Position numbers and translations under genes: made by a program
Notes under the pieces: generated by a model
Told to the model about the DNA's origin: nothing
Database searches by the model: none
The model's input: the letters and a program-made list of their open reading frames with translations, nothing else
Shown: one piece after another, positions 7,737 through 14,202 of the stretch
Position numbering within the stretch: position 1 is the first letter of the stretch
How the letters are laid out: each line of letters begins with the position of its first letter
Source: Acetobacter oryzoeni
GTDB lineage: Bacteria; Pseudomonadota; Alphaproteobacteria; Acetobacterales; Acetobacteraceae
Reading direction: 5' to 3'
DNA: 29,595 bases
Assembly: GCF_004014775.2 (NCBI RefSeq)
Contig: NZ_CP042811.1
Location: 1-29,595 of the forward strand

Positions 7737-9401
7737 TCAGGCTTTCAGGGCCTGACGCTCAGAGATCGTTTCGTCCAGGACATATGGACCTGCGGCCCTG
7801 ACTTCGATTGCCATCAGAGCCAGGGTTCCTGGTGCACGTTCCCCCAGGGGAAGCAGAGCATTTCCGCTGGTCCAGCGCATGGTTCCCTCTTCCACGTTGT
7901 TCCAGCCGGAGAGCTGGGCATCATGGAGGTGGTCGGTCAGCATGCGTGTTCTGTGGCTTTCGAACAGGGTAATCGTTCCAACCAGAACACCCAGCTGGCG
8001 GCGGTCATCGACAAAGGGGCCGATCACATCACAGGGGCGGCTGGCATTGGAGACGATCCGGACGCTTTCAACTCCGTCGGGGATCATGAACACAACCCGT
8101 CCATTGCTGTGCCGTGCGGGCCGAATGATCGCTCCTGTGTTCGTGGTCAGGTGCAGATTGCTTTCGTTCGTCAGGGAGCGGGCTTCGGTGTGGATCGCAA
8201 AACCAGCCTTGTCTGCACGCTTCTCAATCTTGCGGAAAAGAGGTTCAATCGTTTCTCTGGAGACTGTCAGAGGGACGGCGGCGTCATCCCAGCTCAGGTT
8301 CCGGCTGCGACCGATCGAGACAACATTTCCCTTCTGCAAGAAGGCGCTGCGGTTTCCGGTATCGAGATAGCTTTCGGTGAGCATCCCGTCGGCCATGATG
8401 ATTGAATGGGCTTCGGTTTCGATGTGGTAGTAGTCGTAAGACGTGATGGACTTGTCGAAGAAGATCGAACGGCCGTTCACAAGCATACGGACCGGGACGA
8501 ACTGTCCATCAAAGAACAGGCAGTGTTCCGCCGTAATCAGCATATCCTTGAACGGAACGCCGTTTGAAATCGCGTCCTTGAGAATACGGACCGGGTAACC
8601 TGCCTCGTCATCAGGAAGATGGGCACGAACGTTGCAGTGTGCCTGACCGGTCCAGGTCACACGACGAGGCGTTGCGACACCATCAACATAAGAAACGACA
8701 TCATCTCCGACAGTCAGGTTTTCAATTGAAGTTGTACCAGATGGAGTTTGAATCAAGCTGCCTGAAAGAAAACAAACAAAAGTTGTCGTATTATCTGCAC
8801 TATCTTTGGAAAGAGAAAAATCTGAGGCTTTATAGTAAGTTCCGTCGGGTTTTGTAGCTACATTAAATGTAGCTACAACATTTGCTTCTGTTGGTGCCCA
8901 TGAATTATAATATACAATTTCTATTTTACCATCGCCAGAATCAATTAATTTCTCACTTGATGAATGGTAGTCATTTTTTATTATTATATTGTCACCGGGC
9001 GCAACATTATTAAAAGTAAAATCTGAAAGAGCATCTGCATTAAATGTAACAGTATTATTTTTTGACGTTGTATCTCCAAAATTAACTATGAGAGGTCCTG
9101 ATGTTTGATACGCATTTGGATATTCAATGCTTCCTCCATTGATATTCATAGTTCCTGATGGAATATGAGATTGGTTAGAAGTGATTGATGTACCGCTATT
9201 TAAAGTTATAGATGATCCATCAGGTATTGTTACTTCCTCAAAAGTAATATTTCCATTATTATTAAAAATAACATCGCCTTCAAATGTTACTTTATTAATT
9301 GCCGACTTCGGTGATCCTGTCAGAATAGTTGTCTGCCCAGGGGATCCAATTGTCCCGCCTTGTTGTGAAACCTCTGACCAATCTTTGGTTACTGTAGCCA
9401 T
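7737..9401 (-). CDS. Hint-domain protein (module X copy)
   Basis: The protein has 554 residues, taking ATG 9401 as start by analogy with the second Hint protein (M-A-x start, no signal peptide). A longer frame to 9500 exists and neither start has a strong ribosome site. Residues about 1-200 are Asn/Ser/Thr/Gly-rich, beta-type sequence. A Hint (hedgehog/intein, Hint_2-like) domain starts at CFLSGSLIQTPSG (Cys about 210), with the conserved block DMLITAEHCLFF, then YDYYHIETE and TESYLDTGNRS. The last about 150 residues (VIGPFVDDRRQLGVLV ... EVRAAGPYVL) form a conserved C-terminal region shared with the protein at 18958-20859. Hint domains cut the peptide bond before the active Cys. The biological role here is unknown. 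The N-terminal third is distinctly AT-rich (8780-9400), unlike the rest. Confidence 0.85.
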   Translation of the reverse strand: MATVTKDWSEVSQQGGTIGSPGQTTILTGSPKSAINKVTFEGDVIFNNNGNITFEEVTIPDGSSITLNSGTSITSNQSHIPSGTMNINGGSIEYPNAYQTSGPLIVNFGDTTSKNNTVTFNADALSDFTFNNVAPGDNIIIKNDYHSSSEKLIDSGDGKIEIVYYNSWAPTEANVVATFNVATKPDGTYYKASDFSLSKDSADNTTTFVCFLSGSLIQTPSGTTSIENLTVGDDVVSYVDGVATPRRVTWTGQAHCNVRAHLPDDEAGYPVRILKDAISNGVPFKDMLITAEHCLFFDGQFVPVRMLVNGRSIFFDKSITSYDYYHIETEAHSIIMADGMLTESYLDTGNRSAFLQKGNVVSIGRSRNLSWDDAAVPLTVSRETIEPLFRKIEKRADKAGFAIHTEARSLTNESNLHLTTNTGAIIRPARHSNGRVVFMIPDGVESVRIVSNASRPCDVIGPFVDDRRQLGVLVGTITLFESHRTRMLTDHLHDAQLSGWNNVEEGTMRWTSGNALLPLGERAPGTLALMAIEVRAAGPYVLDETISERQALKA

Positions 9402-9817
9402 TATATAAACCATCAATCTGTTGTGAATTAACGAACGTGGCGGGATAAACATTAACCTCAACAAAATGTCAATTTGTTGGTAACAATTTTGATGGTTCAA
9501 AAATCTCTCTGCGTGATTAGCTCCCCCCCCCCTGCAGGACTACGGCGTGTCGTCAGTTAGGGCCTGTTAGGGGAACGGTGAGAAGATGTTCGAAAACGTA
9601 CGGTTTCGAAAACGTACGGTAAGGAATTATCCGTCATGAAAATCAGCAAAAAATAGCCATTTTCTCAGAAATGTGTCACGCAAATGAGCGTTTATGTGAC
9701 TGCGTCGAGATGCCCCGAAAATAGCTGAATTTCGGTCACGTAAATCGTAATCCCGTAAAATATTCCACTCTGGAAGATTTTGGTATTTCTGATCCATCAA
9801 CATTGGATTGGCACAAA
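9402..9817. other. Intergenic region with tandem repeat, possible part of the module X origin
   Basis: No convincing gene is seen here. It holds the Hint gene upstream region, a poly-C run near 9524-9532, the exact tandem repeat at 9589-9620, and two related motifs GTCACG-C/T-AAAT near 9676 and 9736. It lies beyond the toxin gene of the repL operon, so it may contain replication or partition sites. That assignment is a guess. Confidence 0.4.
9589..9620. repeat. Exact 16-bp tandem direct repeat
   Basis: TTCGAAAACGTACGGT occurs twice head to tail. Each unit contains the palindromes TTCGAA and CGTACG. It could be a protein-binding site (partition, replication or recombination). No gene overlaps it. 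Confidence 0.85.
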
Positions 9818-9976
9818 ATGCCTGTTTCCGAAAATCTTTCTAAAGAAGATATCGGAGATGACGAGTATGAAAAACTAGATGATGGGTTTGTTCTTACTAT
9901 TGAGGATGCAAAGAAAGGCCTTGCAAGAACATTCTCTGTTCCTGAATCTTCAATAGAAATAAATATAAAGTTCTAA
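9818..9976 (+). CDS. Small ORF or gene remnant, unknown
   Basis: This 52-residue acidic frame begins MPVSENLSKEDIGDDEYEKL and ends SIEINIKF. The frame is open upstream of the ATG for about 25 more codons (including LEDFGISDPSTLDWHK) without a start codon. It could therefore be the 3' end of a gene whose beginning was lost. The composition is AT-rich. I recognise no family and see no ribosome site. Confidence 0.3.
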   Translation: MPVSENLSKEDIGDDEYEKLDDGFVLTIEDAKKGLARTFSVPESSIEINIKF

Positions 9977-10000
9977 TTTTATTATATCTCTATTGAAGGT

Positions 10001-10276
10001 CTAGGGCCGGTCTTGCGACATATGCCAGACGCTTAGAACTCGCACGATTTGGGTGGGTTCATCGACTTCATAGAGCAGCACATAGGGATGGGCGACGACC
10101 CACTCACGGGTACCGTCGCCCCCGTCCCGTCCCATATAGGGAAACATAGCAAGGTCTTTGGTCGCTTCTTTGAGACGAAGGAAAACCCGCTTGGCAGCAT
10201 GAGGATTGCGCGGAAGTAGGTAATTCCGAATTGCGATCCTGTCGGCCAGTGCTTCATCCGACCATTTAACCTGCAC
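10001..10276 (-). CDS. RelE/ParE-family toxin
   Basis: This 91-residue toxin starts at GTG 10276. It shows the RelE/ParE fold signatures: VKWSDEALADRIAIRNYL at the start, then FPYMGRDGGDGTREWVVAHPYVLLYEVDE and VRVLSVWHMSQDRP at the end. ParE-type members poison gyrase and RelE-type members cleave mRNA; this sequence looks ParE-like. Its start overlaps the upstream antitoxin gene by 11 bp. It is the third gene of a repL-antitoxin-toxin operon and so contributes to plasmid maintenance by post-segregational killing (inference). Confidence 0.88.
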   Translation of the reverse strand: MQVKWSDEALADRIAIRNYLLPRNPHAAKRVFLRLKEATKDLAMFPYMGRDGGDGTREWVVAHPYVLLYEVDEPTQIVRVLSVWHMSQDRP

Positions 10277-10439
10277 GTCGTTCCTCGTGCGGCAGGGCGT
10301 CGATGGCGGCTTGAATCAGGGCTAGATCGGCGTCTAGGAGGGCAAGGACCTGTTCGGCCGGAACATCCGGCTTTGTGCTGTTCCGTGCCTTGCGGATTGC
10401 GGCCCTTTTGGCAGCCTGTTCGTCGGAAAGGTTGGTCAT
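10266..10439 (-). CDS. Small antitoxin partner of the ParE-like toxin
   Basis: This 57-residue frame (MTNLSDEQAAKRAAIRKARN ... LIQAAIDALPHEERRAG) lies between repL and the toxin gene. It is supported by GGAGGTGC just before the ATG, a 4-bp overlap with the repL stop and an 11-bp overlap with the toxin start. It is helical and charged. I do not recognise the family, but size and tight coupling to a ParE toxin make it the expected antitoxin. Confidence 0.75.
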   Translation of the reverse strand: MTNLSDEQAAKRAAIRKARNSTKPDVPAEQVLALLDADLALIQAAIDALPHEERRAG

Positions 10440-11005
10440 GATGCACCTCCATGGATGACCTGTAGCTTGGCTCCGGGTTTGGGGATCAGATCAAGTTCAT
10501 TTTGGGTTGCCCGGCTCCCGACTTCAGCAACGTGCTTATTCATGAAATAGCGGACGAGGCCCGGCCCCCGCATTCCAGCCACTTTTTCCCGTTCGGTAAA
10601 AATAGCACCGAAGCCCACCAATTCATTCATGATAGCGGTGACTTCATTGACGCGGATTCCAACAGCTTCCGCAATTTCCTCACGAGTAAGCATGACCTGA
10701 CCTGTATGTGGGAACAGGTGGTCGAATAGCAGCGTCCACACGTCAACAGCCTTCATGGGGCGTTTACTGTTCTTCATCAGCCAGAGAGTAACGGCGCGGT
10801 TCTGTGCGGGACGGATCATGACGAACGGCTCCGTTGTTCCGGGTTGAGGTGAGGTGAGGCGATTGACCGTGACGATAACTCGTCCAAGCGCATCGTGATC
10901 GAAATCCGGATTGTCGAAGAATGGCAGAAGAGCCTGCCTTACCTGTTCGGCCTGATCTTCGCGAAGTCGATCCCTACGGGTCTTGAGGCGTGTCACGTTC
11001 CGCAT
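10436..11005 (-). CDS. RepL-like plasmid replication initiator (module X)
   Basis: The protein has 189 residues with a winged-helix central region: AVDVWTLLFDHLFPHTGQVMLTREEIAEAVGIRVNEVTAIMNEL at about residues 84-130, then GMRGPGLVRYFMNKHVAEVG. This resembles the RepL family of plasmid replication proteins. A MarR-like or other winged-helix regulator is the alternative. The ATG at 11005 follows AGAGGTTTCCCAC. The gene heads an operon with the antitoxin and toxin and faces two palindromic operators at 11036-11076. Module X has no other replication gene candidate, which supports the assignment. Confidence 0.65.
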   Translation of the reverse strand: MRNVTRLKTRRDRLREDQAEQVRQALLPFFDNPDFDHDALGRVIVTVNRLTSPQPGTTEPFVMIRPAQNRAVTLWLMKNSKRPMKAVDVWTLLFDHLFPHTGQVMLTREEIAEAVGIRVNEVTAIMNELVGFGAIFTEREKVAGMRGPGLVRYFMNKHVAEVGSRATQNELDLIPKPGAKLQVIHGGAS

Positions 11006-11035
11006 GTGGGAAACCTCTGTATAAGGGCTGATTAG

Positions 11036-11076
11036 GTCGCACAGTGTGCGACTTTATGGTCGCACTGGGTGCGACC
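11036..11076. promoter_or_regulatory. Two tandem palindromic operators upstream of repL
   Basis: GTCGCAC-AGT-GTGCGAC (11036-11052) is followed by GGTCGCACT-G-GGTGCGACC (11058-11076; one central mismatch). Dyad centres are 23 bp apart, about two helical turns. The sites lie 31-71 bp upstream of the repL ATG. They are likely bound by RepL or the antitoxin for autoregulation; which protein binds is not known. Confidence 0.75.
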
Positions 11077-11236
11077 TAATGGCAAGCCATTTCTGGGAGA
11101 TTCCCAAAGAAAAACGGCAATCAGCCAATATGCAGATAATTATAAGATAAAATCTATCTCTATGATCTCTTTCTTTTTTCGGTGGAAAACTACCATTTCG
11201 AGGTCTGTTCCGGCGCCCTTTGGGCGGGCTACGCCG

Positions 11237-11305
11237 CTCCCGCTCCGCGCTCGCCCGGCACCTGCAACGCCGGCAGAATCGGGCAAGGGAAAATGGCTCA
11301 GGAAG
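11237..11305. repeat. 69-bp block conserved next to both replication initiators (X copy)
   Basis: This block aligns without gaps to 28179-28247, with 52 of 69 positions identical. It starts CTCCCGCTC, has CGCTCGCCCG inside and ends GCTCAGGAAG. It lies about 230 bp upstream of repL and just after a small GC hairpin (GCGCCC-TTT-GGGCG near 11211). It is non-coding as far as I can tell. The rest of 11077-11344 shows an AT-rich stretch (11130-11175) but no gene. Confidence 0.7.
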
Positions 11306-11344
11306 TGACGAGGGAGCTGGCTGGTTTTCCCATTCCGGTGATGG

Positions 11345-11577
11345 TCAGGGGAGATACCAGCCAGTCACGTTTCCCTTAGCGTCCGCATACGGGAAGCAGA
11401 CGGTCCCGCCTTTCTGGCGTTCCGTGGTCCATCCGTTCCCACGGCACATAGTCAGCAGGTCAAGGCTACCCTGTCGATCGAGGCCATAAGCCCGTTGTCC
11501 GGCCGGGGTGTTTGCCCAGCTCGCGGCGGCCTCCTGATTCCGGGCTTTCTGGTATCCGTCCGCGTTCCCGGTGTCCC
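11345..11577 (-). pseudogene. Mobilisation-region membrane protein, 3' part, separated by cointegration
   Basis: These 77 codons encode the C-terminal domain of the gene whose start is at 3677. They read GWDTGNADGYQKARNQEAAA ... GYLDLLTM-like to ...KGNVTGWYLP (residues AYGLDRQGSLDLLTMCRGNGW in between). The domain lies after the membrane segment and has two cysteines or fewer. In the present molecule the frame opens in the adjacent TIME (from 11665), so a TIME-fused product is possible but unlikely to be functional. Joining 3374-3677 with 11345-11577 restores 537 nt in frame. Confidence 0.8.
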
Positions 11578-11582
11578 ATCCA

Positions 11583-11831
11583 GGGGTCGTTACATAAAAC
11601 GGGCACAGATATACGCTTGGCATATCAGAAAACCCGGCGCGAGCGGTTATCGACACTGAAAGCATTCCGACAGTATTTTTCGCACACCAAATTTAGCTTT
11701 TATGCGCCAGATTTTGATGCAACCAAAAGCTTGTCGGAAAACATCTATTTTCCGACACAATCAGGTTTCTGTCGCTGTCTCAATGGGTTGAGGCTAACCG
11801 TATATCTGTGCCCGTTTTATGTAGCGACCCC
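11583..11831 (+). mobile_element. TIME: intact 249-bp Tn3-type miniature inverted-repeat element
   Basis: The ends begin GGGGTCG-T/C-TACATAAAAC from the outside and match over 33 bp with one mismatch (about 38 bp with three). The GGGG start is typical of the Tn3 family. There is no transposase gene. It contains a perfect palindrome TGTCGGAAAA-CATCTA-TTTTCCGACA (11732-11757) that resembles a resolvase subsite. Flanks are ATCCA on the left (11578-11582) and AAACC on the right (11832-11836), so this copy is not flanked by its own target duplication. The copy at 29000 is identical over the shared 227 bp. Confidence 0.92.
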
Positions 11832-11957
11832 AAACCGTCCTGTGCGGCCTTCCTGTGCGTTTTAGGTCCAGTGGGCCCGAAGCTGTAATTTTGGCCATGT
11901 TGAAGAACGGACTGGAAACACGGCGCTTGATCGGGCGAGCGTCGGGTGTCTGACGGC

Positions 11958-12082
11958 TTAATCGGTGGTTTCAAGCGCACGGTAGACAGTCATCCTTGCG
12001 ATTTTCAGTTCGCGCGCAACGCCAGCCTTGCTTTCGCCTGCGGCGATACGCCGTCTGATTTCGTCACCATCAACGTTTTTCT
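11958..12082 (-). pseudogene. Resolvase fragment (C-terminal helix-turn-helix)
   Basis: About 40 codons encode DEIRRRIAAGESKAGVARELKIARMTVYRALETTD and a stop. This is the C-terminal DNA-binding helix-turn-helix of a Tn3-type resolvase. The catalytic domain is missing. The sequence differs from the C-terminus of the tnpR at 29255, so it belonged to another element. Confidence 0.75.
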
Positions 12083-12155
12083 GCTGGCCCATGTCTCGCC
12101 GCTGGGATGGGAGCACATCAATCTCACAGGAGAATATCGTTGGCTAAAGCCTTAG
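12083..12155 (+). pseudogene. Tn3-family transposase fragment (last about 24 codons)
   Basis: LLAHVSPLGWEHINLTGEYRW is nearly identical to the C-terminus of the complete tnpA (LLAHVSPLGWEHINLTGEYRW then PKSLA). Here the tail is LKP and stop. The rest of the gene is gone; the upstream sequence is resolvase on the other strand. Confidence 0.8.
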
Positions 12156-12188
12156 CGTAGGATTCCGCCCCCTCCCGCAAACGACCCC
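12151..12188 (-). repeat. Orphan 38-bp Tn3-type inverted repeat
   Basis: It begins CTTAGCGTAGG and ends CGACCCC. It is the same as 3282-3319 except for T to C at the GATTTCGCC/GATTCCGCC position. The following 138 bp to the MucR gene show no gene. Confidence 0.85.
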
Positions 12189-12326
12189 TTCATGGCTTTC
12201 GCGCTGATCACCAATCTAGCCTCTACCTGGGCGAGGGACCGGCATGTGGCTTCGTCCTTCCAGGCTTCTCAGTCATCGCGTTCGATATAATCCGTCTTCA
12301 TGTCCTGTTTTCCCCGGTCTGGATCT

Positions 12327-12830
12327 TCAGGCCAGTTTTGGCCTGCGTCCGCGTTTCTTCTCTGGCAGGCGCGTGACCGGCACCCCGGTTCCTGATGTTT
12401 CCAAAGGGGCCGATGTCGTCCTGACAGCCCGTCCCAATCCTATTTCCTTTGCCAGGGCAGAGCGGCGGGCCGCGTAGACGGGAGCCGCCATCGGATAGCT
12501 TTCCGGCAGACCCCATTTCTCCCGATACTGTTTTGGCGTCATGCCATAGGCGGACTGGAGATGGCGCTTGAGCATCTTCAGTTTTTTCCCATCCTCCAGG
12601 CAGACAATATAATCCGGAAAGACGGATTTCTTCACGGGCACGGCCGGCACCAGATCCGGAGTTTCGGTCATCGCCTGTCCTGGACCACCAAGTGCCTGAA
12701 ACACCGTGGCGATGAGGCATGGCAGGGCGTCCGCCGGAAGCGTATTGGTGCGGACATAGGCTGTGACAATCCGGGTCGTAAGCTCCCGCAATGTGCCAGC
12801 TTCGGATGAGCGTGTCGCGTGGTGAATCAT
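12327..12830 (-). CDS. mucR: MucR/Ros-family transcriptional regulator
   Basis: This 167-residue regulator has the Ros/MucR domain at about residues 68-135. The signature is [20 protein letters not shown] followed by HL and [15 protein letters not shown], with Cys77 and His90 of the reduced zinc-finger-like motif. Family members control exopolysaccharide, motility and virulence genes in alphaproteobacteria, often as silencers of AT-rich DNA. The C-terminal tail is basic ([12 protein letters not shown]). The start overlaps the stop of the upstream acetyltransferase gene by 4 bp (ATGA), so the two are co-translated. Plasmid copies may modulate chromosomal targets; that is inference. Confidence 0.92.
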   Translation of the reverse strand: MIHHATRSSEAGTLRELTTRIVTAYVRTNTLPADALPCLIATVFQALGGPGQAMTETPDLVPAVPVKKSVFPDYIVCLEDGKKLKMLKRHLQSAYGMTPKQYREKWGLPESYPMAAPVYAARRSALAKEIGLGRAVRTTSAPLETSGTGVPVTRLPEKKRGRRPKLA

Positions 12831-13435
12831 GTTCCCTGTCCGGGTTCTTTTCCAAAAGCGTTCAGGAAAGCGTCGATATCGTCGCTCATCAGGAGGGGCA
12901 TCCGTTCTCGTATCAATGCTTCAGGCCAGTCCCACCAGGCGACTGCAAGCAGACGCTCGATGGTCTTTTCAGGAAAGCGGTATTTGATGACCCGGGCCGG
13001 GTTGCCGCCCACGATGGCATATGGCGGCACATCTTTGGTCACCACGGCCGCCGTGGCGATGATCGCACCAGATCCTATGGTGACACCCGACATGATGTTG
13101 GCCCGTGCGCCGATCCAGACGTCGTTGCCAATGACAATATCCCCCTTGGTGGAATGGTCATCGGTTGCATCAGCCGCTTCGGGCCAGAAATTGCACTGGT
13201 TCTTGAATGGATAGGTGGTGATCGTATCCGGACGGTGATTGCCCAGGATCATCAGCACCTCGCGGGCGATCGAGCAGTATTTTCCGATTTCAAGACCAGC
13301 ATATTCGGCTTCTATGATGATGGGAGACCCCTTGGCACCATATGTATGATCCCCGATGTCCCAGCCCCACTCTTCGATCTCATGGGCAAGGGTGTAACGT
13401 AGGAGCAGCGAAAAGGCGTTCTTGCCGTAATACAT
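12827..13435 (-). CDS. CatB-like O-acetyltransferase (hexapeptide repeat)
   Basis: This 202-residue acyltransferase of the left-handed beta-helix type is related to CatB/Vat xenobiotic acetyltransferases. Visible signatures are [23 protein letters not shown] (with the probable catalytic His), [19 protein letters not shown] and [18 protein letters not shown]. It transfers acetyl from acetyl-CoA to a hydroxyl. The substrate cannot be read from sequence and may be a sugar of a surface polysaccharide or an antibiotic; many such homologues do not confer resistance. It forms an overlapping pair with mucR. It is intact and starts with ATG 13435. Confidence 0.88.
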   Translation of the reverse strand: MYYGKNAFSLLLRYTLAHEIEEWGWDIGDHTYGAKGSPIIIEAEYAGLEIGKYCSIAREVLMILGNHRPDTITTYPFKNQCNFWPEAADATDDHSTKGDIVIGNDVWIGARANIMSGVTIGSGAIIATAAVVTKDVPPYAIVGGNPARVIKYRFPEKTIERLLAVAWWDWPEALIRERMPLLMSDDIDAFLNAFGKEPGQGT

Positions 13436-13503
13436 GGGTCTTGGTTTTCCCGTTCTTTTGTTCGCATTCGATCAAGGTCAGATCAGATGACCATATTTCG
13501 CAA

Positions 13504-13893
13504 TCAGTCATGTTCGCGGTCTGCATCAAAGGCATGAAGCCCCGCGCGTCTCCAGCGTGTTTTCAGGTCAGCCGGAGCGGTATCATTGCCGCCCTGAAGT
13601 TGTCCGGCAATATCCAGAAATGCTCCGAGCAGGGTGGCGCGGTCATCATCGGTCAGATCGACCAGTCCAGCCTTCTGAACCAGCCCACCCAGTTCGATGA
13701 GATGATGGGTGCGTTCCCGTCGTGCCTTCGCCCAGTCGCGCATGTCGGTGCGTGCCTTTCGTGCCTGATGGCGATGGATCAGGGCCGCCTGTTTTCTGAT
13801 CCGCCTTTCAAGCGCCAGCAGATCCGCTCTGATCGTTTCCGGTTCCTTTCCGGCTGCCCTTTTTTCCGCCTGCCTGAAAGAAAAAGTCTCCAC
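13504..13893 (-). CDS. traD: Conjugal transfer protein TraD (Ti-type)
   Basis: The protein has 129 residues from GTG 13893, chosen for GAGGTGG upstream. ATG codons at 13929 and 13950 are alternatives and would lengthen it. The C-terminal half has the TraD signature THHLIELGGLVQKAGL followed by a short acidic helical region. This small accessory protein is encoded with traC next to traA in Agrobacterium-type transfer regions and is thought to help the relaxosome. The gene overlaps traC by about 85 bp, which is unusual, so the true start may be further downstream. Confidence 0.82.
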   Translation of the reverse strand: METFSFRQAEKRAAGKEPETIRADLLALERRIRKQAALIHRHQARKARTDMRDWAKARRERTHHLIELGGLVQKAGLVDLTDDDRATLLGAFLDIAGQLQGGNDTAPADLKTRWRRAGLHAFDADREHD

Positions 13894-14101
13894 GTTCGGT
13901 CCACCTCGCGACGGCTTCGGGTTTACCATCCGCCTGTTCGACAGCCGCAAGCAGCACTCCGGCCAGCGCCTCGATCGTCAGGGTATCGGCTCCCGTCGCC
14001 TCGACCAGTTCGCCGAGCTGGATGGTCCGTTGCGCCTTAAGCTGCTTCGCCTTTTCCTGAAGCGCCTTCAGTTCCGCATCAATGTTCCGTGGCCTGCGCA
14101 T
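13808..14101 (-). CDS. traC: Conjugal transfer protein TraC (Ti-type)
   Basis: This is a 97-residue protein. ATG 14101 is preferred because AGGGGACC precedes it; the frame extends to an ATG at 14134 without a ribosome site. The signature KAKQLKAQRTIQLGELVEATGAD, followed by a helical LTIEALAGVLLAAVEQ, is the TraC family pattern. It is divergent from traA, with the oriT-like site between them. It probably binds near oriT as part of the relaxosome (family knowledge). Confidence 0.87.
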   Translation of the reverse strand: MRRPRNIDAELKALQEKAKQLKAQRTIQLGELVEATGADTLTIEALAGVLLAAVEQADGKPEAVARWTERGDFFFQAGGKKGSRKGTGNDQSGSAGA

Positions 14102-14202
14102 TTCCGGTCCCCTGTTTTTCGCAATCTGTGCCATACTCTACCACACACGTGAGAACCGCGTCACTCATCCGAACAGATCAATTCCTGTAGCGCAGTAAAA
14201 TG

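Larger units (their letters stand above)
11832..12188. mobile_element. Remnant of a second Tn3-family transposon
   Basis: The 3' end of a resolvase gene (11958-12082, minus) abuts the 3' end of a tnpA gene (12083-12155, plus), and an inverted repeat follows at 12151-12188. Everything between the two gene ends is deleted, including res and most of both genes. The repeat matches the ends of the complete transposon with one mismatch. I see no left inverted repeat; 11832-11957 shows nothing recognisable. Confidence 0.75.

Noticed and set aside
8639..8857. Small plus-strand frame inside the Hint gene
   Set aside because: It is antisense to the Hint domain with no supporting signal.
11512..11865. 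Plus-strand frame across the intact TIME, also seen at 29034-29285
   Set aside because: The frame exists only because the TIME is open in this direction. It continues into unrelated flanks and differs at each copy.
3282..12188. Composite transposon between the two similarly oriented Tn3 inverted repeats
   Set aside because: Both repeats are right-type ends in the same orientation, so they cannot bound a normal element. The second belongs to a separate decayed copy.
12298..12855. 185-residue minus-strand frame overlapping mucR
   Set aside because: It is the +1 shadow of mucR, which carries the recognisable domain.
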